Shown here piece by piece: positions 1 to 8,292 of a stretch of DNA of 16,544 nucleotides; position 1 is the stretch's first letter; the number at the start of each line of letters is the position of its first letter. This DNA is from G020348385 sp964580235 (GTDB lineage Bacteria > Acidobacteriota > Aminicenantia > Aminicenantales > Aminicenantaceae): contig CAZOJY010000084.1 of the NCBI GenBank assembly GCA_964580235.1, positions 1 through 16,544 on the forward strand, written 5' to 3'. The notes beneath the pieces were generated by a model, which was given only the letters and a program-made list of their open reading frames with translations, had not been told where the DNA came from and did no database searches. The translations under genes were made by a program, and so were the position numbers.

Positions 1-2
1 CC

Positions 3-632
3 GGGCTTCTCGAGCCGACTTCAGGCGACATCTATTTCCATGGCAAAAAGATCAAAAACGACATGGTCGAGTATAAAAAGAAGATCGGCTATGTTCCCGA
101 AGAGCAGGATATCTATCCTCACCTGAGTGCCTTCGATTATTTACTGATGGTAGGGCGCCTTCGTCAAATCCCGGAAAAGGCATTAAAAGCGAAGATCGAA
201 CAGTTCATGGAGTTACTCAAATTATCATTGGAGATGCAGTCTTCCATTTCCTCATACTCAAAGGGAATGGTTCAGAAAGTTCTTCTTTCCGCTGCTCTCC
301 TTCATGATCCGGATATTCTCCTGCTGGATGAACCACTCTCCGGTTTGGATGTGGAAACTTCTTTAATAATCAAGGATCTGGTTAAGCAATTGAGTAAAGA
401 AGGCAAAATCACCTTTTATTGTTCCCACATCCTGGAGGTCGTCGAAAAGGTATGCTCAAGGGTTATTATCATTCATAAAGGAAAAATCCTGACGGATGAT
501 TCTGTCGAGAATCTGAGAAATTTGATGAAAGCTCCTTCCCTCGAAGATATTTTCAGTCAACTGGTCATACAAGAGGATACGGAAAAAATATCCAAAGACA
601 TTGTCTATGTCATGAAGCATCAATCCCGGTAA
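3..632 (+). CDS. ABC transporter ATP-binding protein, 5' end missing
   Basis: This is the nucleotide-binding subunit of an ABC exporter, cut by the window edge. The frame is open from base 3 and begins GLLEPTSGDIYFHG, the segment that normally follows Walker A by a few residues. About 40 N-terminal residues, including Walker A, are therefore outside the window; the ATG at 63 is internal. Visible motifs are a Q-loop (YVPEEQDIYPHLS), an ABC signature with a weak form (SSYSKGM instead of LSGGQ), Walker B with the catalytic Glu (ILLLDEPLSGLD) and the H-loop His (FYCSHILEVVEKV). The C-terminal tail is typical of ABC-2-type ATPases. Its TAA is followed 2 bases later by the ATG of a large permease, so the two are very likely one operon and one complex at the inner membrane. 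The substrate cannot be read from the sequence. Confidence 0.93.
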   Translation, partial: GLLEPTSGDIYFHGKKIKNDMVEYKKKIGYVPEEQDIYPHLSAFDYLLMVGRLRQIPEKALKAKIEQFMELLKLSLEMQSSISSYSKGMVQKVLLSAALLHDPDILLLDEPLSGLDVETSLIIKDLVKQLSKEGKITFYCSHILEVVEKVCSRVIIIHKGKILTDDSVENLRNLMKAPSLEDIFSQLVIQEDTEKISKDIVYVMKHQSR

Positions 633-634
633 TC

Positions 635-2377
635 ATGATAGTTACTTTTGATAGAATTCTTTATTACTCGAAGGGACAAACCAGACAATTTTTCATCCTT
701 ACTAGACATTTTTTTCTGCGGCTGTTCATAAATGACATCGTGTTTTTCGAAGAATCCATGCAGCAAAAAGTCATCGCGCTTATAGCAATCCTGGCGGTCT
801 TTTCTGGCCATCTCTCGACCGTACTCCTCTCCAAGTATCTGTGGATCAGGGACGACAATACTTCCTGGGTGGAAAAATGCTATTTCCTTTTATTCGGGAT
901 GCTGATCATAAGTTTTATTTCCGTCCTTGAATGGGATGTTATTTTCCCCGATTCCAGGGATTTTTCCAATCTTGTACCTTTGCCTTTAAAATTAAGGGCC
1001 ATCTTTCTCTCGAAATTTGCCAGTTATTTCCTTTTTATCTGTCTTTTTGCCCTAGGTATTACGTCTTTATCGACATTTGTTTTTTGGATACATCTTCCCA
1101 AATGGCAATCCCCCACTATTGTTTACAGCCTCCGTTTTGTGCTGACCCATATTGTCACGTCATTCGCTGCTTGCATTTCCATTTCTTTCATTTTTGCCTT
1201 TCTAATAGGCATTCTCATGACTATGCTTGGCCATAGAATCTTCGACCTCGTCTCCGTGTATATCCGCAGCCTGATGATGATTGCCCTTGTTTTCCTGATG
1301 AGCTTTTTCCTCTTCCGGATCATAGAAATTCCTCGAATATTCCCATCCCTAACTGTGCTCAAACAAAACAACTCGCCATTTCTGTACTTGTTTCCTCCGA
1401 TGTGGTTTGTAGGATTATACGAGACACTTTTGGGGAACAAAGATCCCCAGTTCCAGGCTCTGGCAAAATGGGCTGTTCCAGCCATCATCCTGCCTTTGAT
1501 AGCATTTTTCATGATCTCGGCTGTCGGATACAGAAAAAATTTAAAGAAAATGGGAGAAGTGAGAAGAAAAAAACCGCGTCTTAACAGAATGAGAGAGGGA
1601 TTGAAAGAGAGTTTTAACACAATATTCTTAAGAAATCCGGTTCAAAGAGCGGTGTTTTATTTTTTTGGGAATACCATAAAAAAAAGCAACCTTCACAGAA
1701 TGCGTTTGGCATCCTACATGGTGGTGGCTGTGGGCATCGTTTTAATTTTGCTGGCCACTAGAATGACTTCCTTGGGGGATTTCGATAATTTCGACAAAAT
1801 CATTCTTTCGATTCCCTTCGTTTTATCCTTTTTCCTGGTTTTGGGAATAAGGGCAACATCCAATATCCCTATAGCCATCGAATCAAACTGGATTTTCAGG
1901 CTTAGAGAGATCGCTGATAAAAAGCACTATTTGATCGGATTCAAAAAGGGAATCATTTTTTACACAGTGCTGCCATTATTTGTACTGCTTTTTGTTTTCT
2001 ACCTCTTTTTTTGGGGGTGGATGAATGCTCTGTTTTTGTGTCTTTATGGTTTTGTGGTATCGTGCTTATTGGTAGAAGTAATCTTTATTGGCCATCGCAA
2101 GATTCCATTCGCCTGTTCCTATCTTCCAGGAAAGGGGAAAATGCACATCTTCTGGATTGTGTATCTATTTTCGTTAATTTTCTATGTTTTCATCATGACT
2201 TTTATAGCCTATGAACTGCTGCAAAATCATTCTGCTTTCCTCTATTTTTATGCAATTGTCCTTATTCCTTTTGTTCTAATTAGATTTGCCCAAAATCGAT
2301 TTCTCCTGAAAAAGGTCGATATCATCTATGAAGAAAAGCCGAAACCCGTTCTGATAACATTGGCGCTTGATAAATAA
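635..2377 (+). CDS. ABC transporter permease, polytopic (580 aa)
   Basis: This is a large integral inner-membrane protein and the probable permease partner of the ATPase just upstream. The 580 residues contain many hydrophobic segments, for example near residues 45-65, 80-100, 125-150, 165-200, 210-235, 275-300, 360-380, 390-410, 440-475, 480-495, 510-535 and 540-560. A basic cytoplasmic loop lies near residues 300-350 (GYRKNLKKMGEVRRKKPRLNR). I recognise no named family motif, so the permease role is inferred from topology and from the position directly after the ATPase. No good ribosome binding site precedes the ATG at 635, which suggests translational coupling to the ATPase stop. The gene looks more AT-rich, with many TTT codons, than the genes on the right of the window. 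It ends TAAATG, its stop abutting the start of the next gene. Confidence 0.82.
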   Translation: MIVTFDRILYYSKGQTRQFFILTRHFFLRLFINDIVFFEESMQQKVIALIAILAVFSGHLSTVLLSKYLWIRDDNTSWVEKCYFLLFGMLIISFISVLEWDVIFPDSRDFSNLVPLPLKLRAIFLSKFASYFLFICLFALGITSLSTFVFWIHLPKWQSPTIVYSLRFVLTHIVTSFAACISISFIFAFLIGILMTMLGHRIFDLVSVYIRSLMMIALVFLMSFFLFRIIEIPRIFPSLTVLKQNNSPFLYLFPPMWFVGLYETLLGNKDPQFQALAKWAVPAIILPLIAFFMISAVGYRKNLKKMGEVRRKKPRLNRMREGLKESFNTIFLRNPVQRAVFYFFGNTIKKSNLHRMRLASYMVVAVGIVLILLATRMTSLGDFDNFDKIILSIPFVLSFFLVLGIRATSNIPIAIESNWIFRLREIADKKHYLIGFKKGIIFYTVLPLFVLLFVFYLFFWGWMNALFLCLYGFVVSCLLVEVIFIGHRKIPFACSYLPGKGKMHIFWIVYLFSLIFYVFIMTFIAYELLQNHSAFLYFYAIVLIPFVLIRFAQNRFLLKKVDIIYEEKPKPVLITLALDK

Positions 2378-2716
2378 ATGAAAAGCTGCACCAAAAATAT
2401 TATATTCATTTTCGGATTTCTGTTGGTCTTCGTTTTGTTATTTATTCCCTACCGCTCCACTCACATCAAATTCAAGCTAGATCCTCATTCCCTGACCACA
2501 TACAAAATGACAACACATAAGAGCGGATACCTACTTGTGTTCAAATATTTCAAACTCAAGTCAAACAAAAAATCGGTTCCAGGTACCGATTTGGACTCCT
2601 ATGCCTTCAATAAAACGCTGTTTCTCGTAGAGATAATTATACTCATTGTGCTGGCATCCTTCGATTATTTCCTATTTTGTATCGTGTTCAGAAAGAGAAA
2701 ATCAGGACAAAAATAG
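2378..2716 (+). CDS. Small two-helix membrane protein of the ABC operon
   Basis: This is a 112-residue protein of unknown function. It has an N-terminal hydrophobic helix (about residues 8-24, IIFIFGFLLVFVLLFIPY), a polar middle of about 60 residues likely to face the periplasm, a second helix (about residues 84-105) and a short basic tail. Its ATG directly follows the stop of the permease with no spacing, so it is almost certainly co-translated and may be an accessory subunit of the exporter. It is short, but the tight fit in the operon and the coherent topology argue that it is real. I recognise no family. Confidence 0.7.
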   Translation: MKSCTKNIIFIFGFLLVFVLLFIPYRSTHIKFKLDPHSLTTYKMTTHKSGYLLVFKYFKLKSNKKSVPGTDLDSYAFNKTLFLVEIIILIVLASFDYFLFCIVFRKRKSGQK

Positions 2717-2786
2717 CAATTCTTCCAGGGATCAGGCTATTGTGATTTACCCCCGAATGGGTTATGATTTAACAGAGAGGGAGGAT

Positions 2787-3932
2787 ATGATGTGCCAAAA
2801 GAACCAATCATTAAAAATCACCGTTTTATTCCTATGGGCTGCTCTGGTGATGTTATCTCCTTGCTTTGCCCAGAAGATCAAGATCGAAAAAAAGGACGGT
2901 GTCACAATCGTCCACAATCCCAAAAAACCCGCTAAAGTACCCGGCGCTCCCAAAAGCCTGACCTTGGAAGAAGACCTGCGTATAGGCGTGGAAAGCAGCG
3001 ATGAGGACTACATGTTTGCAGAGCTTCGTTCGGTCCAGGTGGATGAGGATGAAGACATCATTGTTTTGGACTGGAAGTACAATGTCATAAAAGTCTTTGA
3101 CAAGAACGGGGAACACATCCGGACATTCGGAAAACACGGACAGGGGCCGGGCGAAATCCAGGGGCCTTCGCGTATGTATCTCAAAGGGGGAAAAGATATC
3201 GGAATCCTGGACAGCTCCAATAATCGGTTTTCCTATTACTCGAAAGAAGGAAAATGTCTAAAGGAAACTGGCCTGGGAAAACATGCTATGATTTTTCGCG
3301 CCATTCCCGACTCCCGGGGATTTATTTACGGCGACACATTCGTTCTAGATGGAAATTCACGGAAGGACTCCATCCTCAAGTTCGATCCCGAATTCAACCT
3401 CGTTTCGACCATTGCCACACATGAAAAAGCCTTCACGAGGCTGGAGGTGAATCCCGTCAGAGAGGGGCTGATATATCAAGTCATGGCGGATGATAGGCTT
3501 GTATGGGCCCACACGTATGAATATGCCCTCCATGTCGTCGATCCCGAGGGGAAACTCATTAAAAAAATCACCAAGGACTACACTCAGATCAAAATATCCG
3601 AAAAAGACAAGGGAAAAATCATCAAAGACATGTGGGGAGATGAACCTCCACCGTCGGGATTCAAGATCGCTACCCCCAAGTCTTACCCTCCTATGTACTA
3701 TCTGCTGGGTGATGATAAGGGGAGGATTTACGTCCGCACTTATGAACGGGATTCTGAAGGAAAGCTCAAATGGGATGTTTTCGATGAAGAGGGACGCTTT
3801 ATCCTGAGCTTTTTTCATCCGGAAGAGGATATCGTATTCGTTATCAAGAATGACAAGGCCTACAGCATGATCTTGGAAAGCAAAGAGAAAGGGATCCCAC
3901 TCGTGAAGCGCTATAAGATGATTTGGAAATAG
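2787..3932 (+). CDS. Secreted 6-bladed beta-propeller protein
   Basis: This is a 381-residue exported protein. The frame is open further upstream, but the start is placed at 2787 (or the adjacent ATG at 2790) because a strong purine-rich ribosome binding site (GAGAGGGAGGA) immediately precedes it and a signal peptide follows (residues about 7-29, ending CFAQ). The mature part is made of repeated blade-like units such as IIVLDWKYNVIKVFDKNGEHI. It carries FGKHGQGPGEIQGP near residue 112, a hallmark of the NHL-like 6-bladed beta-propeller family common in Bacteroidota and Aminicenantes/Acidobacteriota. The protein ends LVKRYKMIWK, also familiar from that family. Such proteins are usually periplasmic or lipid-anchored with no known enzymatic role; here there is no lipobox. 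It follows the ABC operon by 70 bases and may be in the same transcript. Confidence 0.85.
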   Translation: MMCQKNQSLKITVLFLWAALVMLSPCFAQKIKIEKKDGVTIVHNPKKPAKVPGAPKSLTLEEDLRIGVESSDEDYMFAELRSVQVDEDEDIIVLDWKYNVIKVFDKNGEHIRTFGKHGQGPGEIQGPSRMYLKGGKDIGILDSSNNRFSYYSKEGKCLKETGLGKHAMIFRAIPDSRGFIYGDTFVLDGNSRKDSILKFDPEFNLVSTIATHEKAFTRLEVNPVREGLIYQVMADDRLVWAHTYEYALHVVDPEGKLIKKITKDYTQIKISEKDKGKIIKDMWGDEPPPSGFKIATPKSYPPMYYLLGDDKGRIYVRTYERDSEGKLKWDVFDEEGRFILSFFHPEEDIVFVIKNDKAYSMILESKEKGIPLVKRYKMIWK

Positions 3933-4052
3933 CGGTTGGGACGGTGAGAAAAATCCTATGACAAAATAGAGGAATCAGCAACAAAGGATGCCATTCAGTT
4001 GAATTGACAAGGACTGCCGGGTCGATTAAATTCTCTTCCAGTAGGAGAAAAA

Positions 4053-4346
4053 ATGAGAAAAGACAAAAAAATAATCATGATAATCATTGCGTTATGTGTC
4101 ATCGGATTCCTTCTGACACTTTGTGACTTTTTGGCTTTACACGATATAAAAAATGAATACGTCAGTATGCGTATCCTTGAACGCCTCAATATCACTCTTT
4201 CGGAGGAATTACCTGAATGGACAGCAACAAAAGGTGAATGGTTAGTCGTTAAAATCAGTTATTTTTTTAGATTATTATTTTTCATTCTATGTGCGGTTTT
4301 GTTGTACGAGCTGAACACAAAAAAAGAGACAGAACTGCAGGAATAA
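4053..4346 (+). CDS. Small two-helix membrane protein
   Basis: This is a 97-residue protein of unknown function, preceded by TAGGAG 7 bases before the ATG. It has a lysine-rich N-terminus, a hydrophobic helix (about residues 7-29), a polar middle rich in Glu and Asn (NITLSEELPEWTATKGEW) that would lie outside the membrane, a second helix (about residues 70-88) and a charged tail. Its topology resembles the 112-residue protein at 2378, but the sequences are not obviously related. It is the last plus-strand gene before the convergent permease gene. No clear terminator was found between 4347 and 4444. Confidence 0.6.
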   Translation: MRKDKKIIMIIIALCVIGFLLTLCDFLALHDIKNEYVSMRILERLNITLSEELPEWTATKGEWLVVKISYFFRLLFFILCAVLLYELNTKKETELQE

Positions 4347-4444
4347 AGGATTTTAGCCCCGCAGCGGACATATATCGATTCAATCGACATGACAATATGA
4401 ACCTAATGGAATAAATATTTATCTGATTTGTATAGAAGGCTCGG

Positions 4445-6895
4445 TTATTCGGAGCGGAGCGANNNNNNNNNNNNNNNNNNNNNNNNNNNNNNNNNNNNNN
4501 NNNNNNNNNNNNNNNNNNNNNNNNNNNNNNNNNNNNNNNNNNNNNNNNNNNNNNNNNNNNNNACTTTCCTGATCCCGATCTCCTTGACCTTTCTGTTCGT
4601 CATAAAGGCTGCCAAGCCGAAAAGTCCCAGGCAGGAAATAAAAAGGGCCAGTACCGTGAAAATCGATATCAATTTGCCTGTTTTTTCTTCGGCGGCATAA
4701 AAACTGTAATAGGCATCTTTCATGAATCTGTAGTTGAATTCCGGCTCACCCAATACCGTCTTCCAAACTTCTCCCATGTATGCGAGGGTCGTTTCGGAAT
4801 CTTCCGCTTTTATCTTTGTCGCCGTTAACATATAGAATTTCGGATCGATGTAGATCAGCATCGGGCTTATTTTGCTGTGCAGGGATTTCACATGGAAATC
4901 TTTGACCACTCCTATGACCGACACATCCCTCTTCCCGAAAAGCACCAGTTTTTCGCCAACCGGGTTTTCAAACCCGAACATTTTGACAGCCGCTTCATTG
5001 AGGATGACGCTCTCTTGGGTGTCCAGCGAAAATTCTTCGGAAAAATCCCGTCCCGATACGATTTCCAGCCCCAAAGAGTTCACAAAACCAAAATCTGCGG
5101 GCAGAGCTTGAATCGAAACACTTTCCCCCTCTTCCCCGCCCTTTTTCCTGACGGTCGTGTTGTATTGGCTGTTTATGCCCGGGACCGTGTACACGCCGGT
5201 GACATCCACGATATTCTGATGCTTTAAAAATTCATTCTTAAGGACAGGATATTTCTCTTTGGCCTCGGGATTCGTAAAAGGAAAATAGGCCAGGACAACA
5301 TCCTCTTTGTCAAATCCCAAATCCGTGTTTTTCATGTAATCGATCTGCTGATAGATGACGATCGTGCCCACGATCAATATGATGGATATAGCAAACTGAA
5401 AGACCACCAGCACATTCCGGAAGGACACTCTGGCCGTGCCTTTATTAACGGCTCTTTTGTTTATAATATCAGCAGGATGGAATCTGGACATGAACCACGC
5501 CGGATAACTTCCAGCCAATAACCCGACTGCCAAAACCATCAAAACCACGATAACATACAGATTCAAGAAGTGGGAAAAGCTAAATCCAAAAGGGGCACCC
5601 AGGTATGAGTAGAGAGACGCATACAGGAAATTGAATAAAACAACGCCAAAAGCCATGGAGACGGTGGTCACCAAAAGAGATTCGGTCAAAAACTGCCTGA
5701 TCAATTGTTTTCTGTTCGCCCCGACGACTTTTCTGACCCCGATCTCTTTCATCCTGTCCAGGTATCTTGACGTGGATAAATTCATGAAATTAAAGCAGGC
5801 AATAGCCAACACCAGGATCGCCGCTGACAAAAATAAATACACATACACGATGTTTCCTTTTGCCCCGATATCTCCCCTGTATTCTGTTTCCCAGTGAATT
5901 TTTGACAACGGCTGCAGTACAAGATCCATTTTGTCTGTGAACCACTTGCCTGTATTTTGAGCCAGCAGGGCATTCACCTTATCCGCAACAGCGTCCAGGG
6001 AAGAATTTTCTCTCAACACAAAATATGTCAGATCATCTCCCCACTGGGTCCAAGGCTGTGAAGGATATTCGCCCATAGAGTGGATCGTCGCATAGGATAT
6101 CAATATTTCACAGTCCAGATGGGTATTGGGAGGAAAATCCTCAAGGAGGCCTGTTACTCTGTAGAGATTGTCGTCGATGTTGAGCGTTTTTCCGATCGGA
6201 TCGTCATTGTTGAAATATTTTTTGGCTATTTTTTGAGTGATGACAGCAGAGAAAGGCTCTGCTAAAACAGAGGATGCATCTCCTTCGAGGAGGTTCCAGC
6301 TAAATATGTCAAAAACCTCTGGATCCGCATGAAATATCTGGGACTGTTTATACGCTTCGTTTTGTGCGCCGAGAATGATCATATCGCTGTTAAGCCTGAT
6401 CCTTGCGGCAACCTCTATTTCGGGGATTTCATCATTCAAGGCAGGGGCGAATGCCGGCATGGTCCCGGCAAATTTCATCTTGCTGCCTTCTGTACCCCAA
6501 TCGCAGGTCAGACGGTAAATCCTGTCGCCTTTCTCGTTGAAATTATCATAGCTTGTCTCATTGACCACATACATCAGCATCAAAAGACAGACCGTCATTC
6601 CGACGGCTAATCCGAAAATATTGATAAAAGAATATCCCAAGTGCCTTCTGATGTTTCGCAGGGCTATTTTTATATAATTTTTGAACATGGACACGCCTCC
6701 ACTTGCGGCCTCCAATAGGAGAGGCACGACGATTATGACAAATTGAAAGGTCTGGCCGAGCTCTGCTCTCAGCCGCCCTTTTTCCTTCACGTCTTGAGCA
6801 AACCGGTACTCCATATCTTCGATGATGGAAGAACCCATAACCTCATCGGTGACAAAAGAAAGAACTCCCCTGGCAAATCGGGAAAACATATTCAC
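4445..6895 (-). CDS. MacB/FtsX-type duplicated ABC permease, PadR-linked, interrupted by gap
   Basis: This is a large inner-membrane permease with the duplicated architecture MacB_PCD-FtsX-MacB_PCD-FtsX. An N-terminal prefix of about 70 residues (RFAQDVKEKGRLRAELGQTF) resembles the permease prefix domain seen in PadR-linked permeases. Then come IALRNIRRHLGYSFINIFGLAVG (first helix, about residue 87 on), a periplasmic domain, three helices around residues 350-480 with MKEIGVRKVVGA, a fourth helix near 500-525, a second periplasmic domain, and a final FtsX unit starting near residue 745 that runs into the gap at KEIGIRK. After the gap the frame reads SLRSE then TAA, matching the conserved C-terminus of such permeases, so the gene is probably intact. 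No ATPase is adjacent, as in the acidobacterial orphan-permease (ADOP) group. The GTG start overlaps the padR stop by 4 bases (GTGA); an ATG at 6889 is an alternative. Confidence 0.88.
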   Translation of the reverse strand: MNMFSRFARGVLSFVTDEVMGSSIIEDMEYRFAQDVKEKGRLRAELGQTFQFVIIVVPLLLEAASGGVSMFKNYIKIALRNIRRHLGYSFINIFGLAVGMTVCLLMLMYVVNETSYDNFNEKGDRIYRLTCDWGTEGSKMKFAGTMPAFAPALNDEIPEIEVAARIRLNSDMIILGAQNEAYKQSQIFHADPEVFDIFSWNLLEGDASSVLAEPFSAVITQKIAKKYFNNDDPIGKTLNIDDNLYRVTGLLEDFPPNTHLDCEILISYATIHSMGEYPSQPWTQWGDDLTYFVLRENSSLDAVADKVNALLAQNTGKWFTDKMDLVLQPLSKIHWETEYRGDIGAKGNIVYVYLFLSAAILVLAIACFNFMNLSTSRYLDRMKEIGVRKVVGANRKQLIRQFLTESLLVTTVSMAFGVVLFNFLYASLYSYLGAPFGFSFSHFLNLYVIVVLMVLAVGLLAGSYPAWFMSRFHPADIINKRAVNKGTARVSFRNVLVVFQFAISIILIVGTIVIYQQIDYMKNTDLGFDKEDVVLAYFPFTNPEAKEKYPVLKNEFLKHQNIVDVTGVYTVPGINSQYNTTVRKKGGEEGESVSIQALPADFGFVNSLGLEIVSGRDFSEEFSLDTQESVILNEAAVKMFGFENPVGEKLVLFGKRDVSVIGVVKDFHVKSLHSKISPMLIYIDPKFYMLTATKIKAEDSETTLAYMGEVWKTVLGEPEFNYRFMKDAYYSFYAAEEKTGKLISIFTVLALFISCLGLFGLAAFMTNRKVKEIGIRKXXXXXXXXXXXXXXXXXXXXXXXXXXXXXXXXXXSLRSE
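4463..4562. other. Assembly gap (100 N)
   Basis: Exactly 100 undetermined bases, the usual placeholder for a scaffold gap of unknown size. It falls inside the 3' part of the minus-strand permease gene. Related permeases usually have about 80 residues between the KEIGIRK motif on one side and the C-terminal SLRxE on the other, so the true gap is more likely near 240 bases. Confidence 0.97.
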
Positions 6896-7206
6896 TTCAC
6901 TTCAGGCACATTGGCCCACATCACCCTGTTCAACAACTGGATGGCCAGCAGCTTTTTTTTGCCGACAGGGGTGAGTGTGTAGTAGACGCGGGGTCTTCCC
7001 CTCTGATCGTTGGACAATTCGGCCATTTTTATTCTGACATAACCATTTTTTCTCAGCCGGCTTAAGGGGCCGTAGATGGCGCCCGAAAGCCATTTCACAC
7101 CTGTATCTTTTTCCACAAGTTCTCTAATCGCAATCCCATAGGCATTATCATCCAATTTCCAAATGGCCAAAAGCAAAATCTCTTCGATCCTCGATAAAAA
7201 CTTCAT
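6892..7206 (-). CDS. PadR family transcriptional regulator
   Basis: This is a 104-residue winged-helix repressor of the PadR family. The sequence has the standard layout: an N-terminal helix (SRIEEILLLAIWKLDDNAYG), the recognition region (IRELVEKDTGVKWLSGAIYGPLSRLRKNGYV) and the wing with RGRPRVYYTLTPVGKKKLL. It is a minimal, PadR-s2-like form without a long C-terminal dimerisation helix. GAGAGGA lies 7 bases before the ATG. Its stop overlaps the start of the downstream permease, so the two are co-translated. PadR proteins normally repress their own operon; a tandem repeat on this gene's promoter is a candidate operator. The ligand cannot be predicted. Confidence 0.93.
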   Translation of the reverse strand: MKFLSRIEEILLLAIWKLDDNAYGIAIRELVEKDTGVKWLSGAIYGPLSRLRKNGYVRIKMAELSNDQRGRPRVYYTLTPVGKKKLLAIQLLNRVMWANVPEVK

Positions 7207-7234
7207 TTGATATCCTCTCTCTTTATATTCTTTT

Positions 7235-7262
7235 ATTAGTATATTTATAATAGTATATTAAT
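7235..7262. repeat. 14-bp tandem repeat over the padR -10 box (possible operator)
   Basis: Two adjacent 14-bp units, 7235-7248 (ATTAGTATATTTAT) and 7249-7262 (AATAGTATATTAAT), match at 12 of 14 positions and share the core TAGTATATT. They cover the -10 box and downstream edge of the padR promoter, the right place for an autorepressor site. That PadR binds here is an inference. Confidence 0.5.
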
Positions 7263-7275
7263 TACAGCATGTCAA
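7247..7275 (-). promoter_or_regulatory. Sigma70-type promoter of padR-permease operon
   Basis: On the minus strand TTGACA (7275-7270) is followed by a 17-base spacer and TATTAT (7252-7247). This is a full-consensus -35 and a 5/6 match for the -10 at ideal spacing, about 40 bases upstream of the padR start codon. Confidence 0.7.
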
Positions 7276-7337
7276 GCATCTTAGGATTTGAGCACCAAAG
7301 ATAAGGATTGAGAGGCAAAGTGACGGATTAGGAAAAA

Positions 7338-8234
7338 TTATTCTTGGCGGCGGGGTTCGATGTGAATCAGAACATTGACGGGCTTTCTCAACTCTTTATC
7401 TATTCTTCTTTCAACTCTTTCGCAAATTTTGTGGCTTTCTCTCACAGATATATTTGGATCTACCAGCAGGTGTAGATCAACAAACAGCTCCCCGCCAACT
7501 CTTCTAGTTCGCAAAGCATGCCAATCTGAAACATCCTGTTCCTGTAAGAGAATATTTCTAATCTTGCGGATGGATTCTTTGTCTGCGGCGTGCTCAGTGA
7601 TTTCAATCAGTCCCTCATACAATATTTTCCCTGCAACTCCGATAATCATAAATCCCACGATTATTGCAGCCACATGGTCGGCATTTCCCCAACCCAAAAG
7701 GCTGGCCACCCCGCCGATCAGAACAGCAACCGAAGACAGGGAGTCGGAACGGTGATGCCAGGCATTTGCATAAAGCGCCGAACTGTGTGTCTCCCTAGAA
7801 ACCTTTCTTGTCATAAAGAACAGGATTTCTTTCATCACGACAGAAATGCCGGCTACAACCAGCATTATCCATCCGGGAAAATTCTCTTCCCCACGAAAGA
7901 CAGATGCGCTGGCATCCCAGATAAATCCAAAACCGACAGCTAACAGGATAAGGCCAACAACCTGCGTTGTGAGAGTTTCGAATCCTTTGTGCCCGTAAGG
8001 GTGGGCATCATCAGGGGGTCTGTTGGACAACCGGGTTCCTGCCAAAACCACAAAATCCGTGGCCAGGTCAGACAACGAATGGAATCCGTCGGCGATCAAG
8101 GCTGATGATTTAATCATAATCCCCGAAAATATCTTGATGGCCATCAGGAAGATGTTGACAAAGATTCCCCAAAGTGTTACCGAACGGATCTTCCTCTGTC
8201 GTTCTTTCAGCAAATTCTCATTCGCAATTTTCAT
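7338..8234 (-). CDS. Cation diffusion facilitator (CDF) family metal exporter, Zn-type
   Basis: This 298-residue inner-membrane proton/metal antiporter has the normal length and layout of a CDF protein: six helices followed by a cytoplasmic C-terminal domain. The transport-site residues are visible in helix II (ADGFHSLSD, His52 and Asp56) and helix V (HHRSDSLSS, His160 and Asp164). This HD-HD arrangement is the one associated with zinc-type CDFs rather than the DD-DD form of manganese exporters. DAHPYGHKGFETL follows helix II as usual. The C-terminal domain (about residues 205-295) contains RTRRVGGELFVDLHLLVDP and ends in HIEP, as in dimeric CDF domains. AAAGGAT precedes the ATG by about 10 bases. 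It is transcribed in the same direction as padR downstream, but padR has its own promoter. Confidence 0.93.
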   Translation of the reverse strand: MKIANENLLKERQRKIRSVTLWGIFVNIFLMAIKIFSGIMIKSSALIADGFHSLSDLATDFVVLAGTRLSNRPPDDAHPYGHKGFETLTTQVVGLILLAVGFGFIWDASASVFRGEENFPGWIMLVVAGISVVMKEILFFMTRKVSRETHSSALYANAWHHRSDSLSSVAVLIGGVASLLGWGNADHVAAIIVGFMIIGVAGKILYEGLIEITEHAADKESIRKIRNILLQEQDVSDWHALRTRRVGGELFVDLHLLVDPNISVRESHKICERVERRIDKELRKPVNVLIHIEPRRQE

Positions 8235-8263
8235 CTGAAAAAAAATCCTTTAGGATTAAGGCT

Positions 8264-8292
8264 ATTATAAATGAAATATCCCGTGCTGGCTA
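8264..8292 (-). promoter_or_regulatory. Putative promoter of the CDF exporter gene
   Basis: On the minus strand TAGCCA (8292-8287, 4/6 to TTGACA) is separated by 17 bases from a perfect TATAAT (8269-8264). It lies about 30 bases upstream of the CDF start codon. Confidence 0.5.

Noticed and set aside
1123..1620. 165-codon open frame on the minus strand
   Set aside because: It lies wholly inside the ABC permease gene, has no ribosome binding site, and is rich in Arg, Lys and Met as expected for the antisense of a hydrophobic gene.
2646..2786. N-terminal extension of the beta-propeller protein
   Set aside because: The extension overlaps the 112-residue gene, lacks a ribosome binding site and would bury the signal peptide; the start at 2787 is far better.
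3357..3818. 153-codon open frame on the minus strand
   Set aside because: Antisense shadow of the beta-propeller gene, whose family hallmark and signal peptide are clear on the plus strand.
4375..4387. Hairpin TCGAT-TCA-ATCGA between convergent genes
   Set aside because: The stem is 5 pairs with no T run on either strand, so it does not make a convincing terminator.
4428..4700. Plus-strand frame across the N gap
   Set aside because: Its continuity is only through undetermined bases and it is antisense to the permease gene on both sides.
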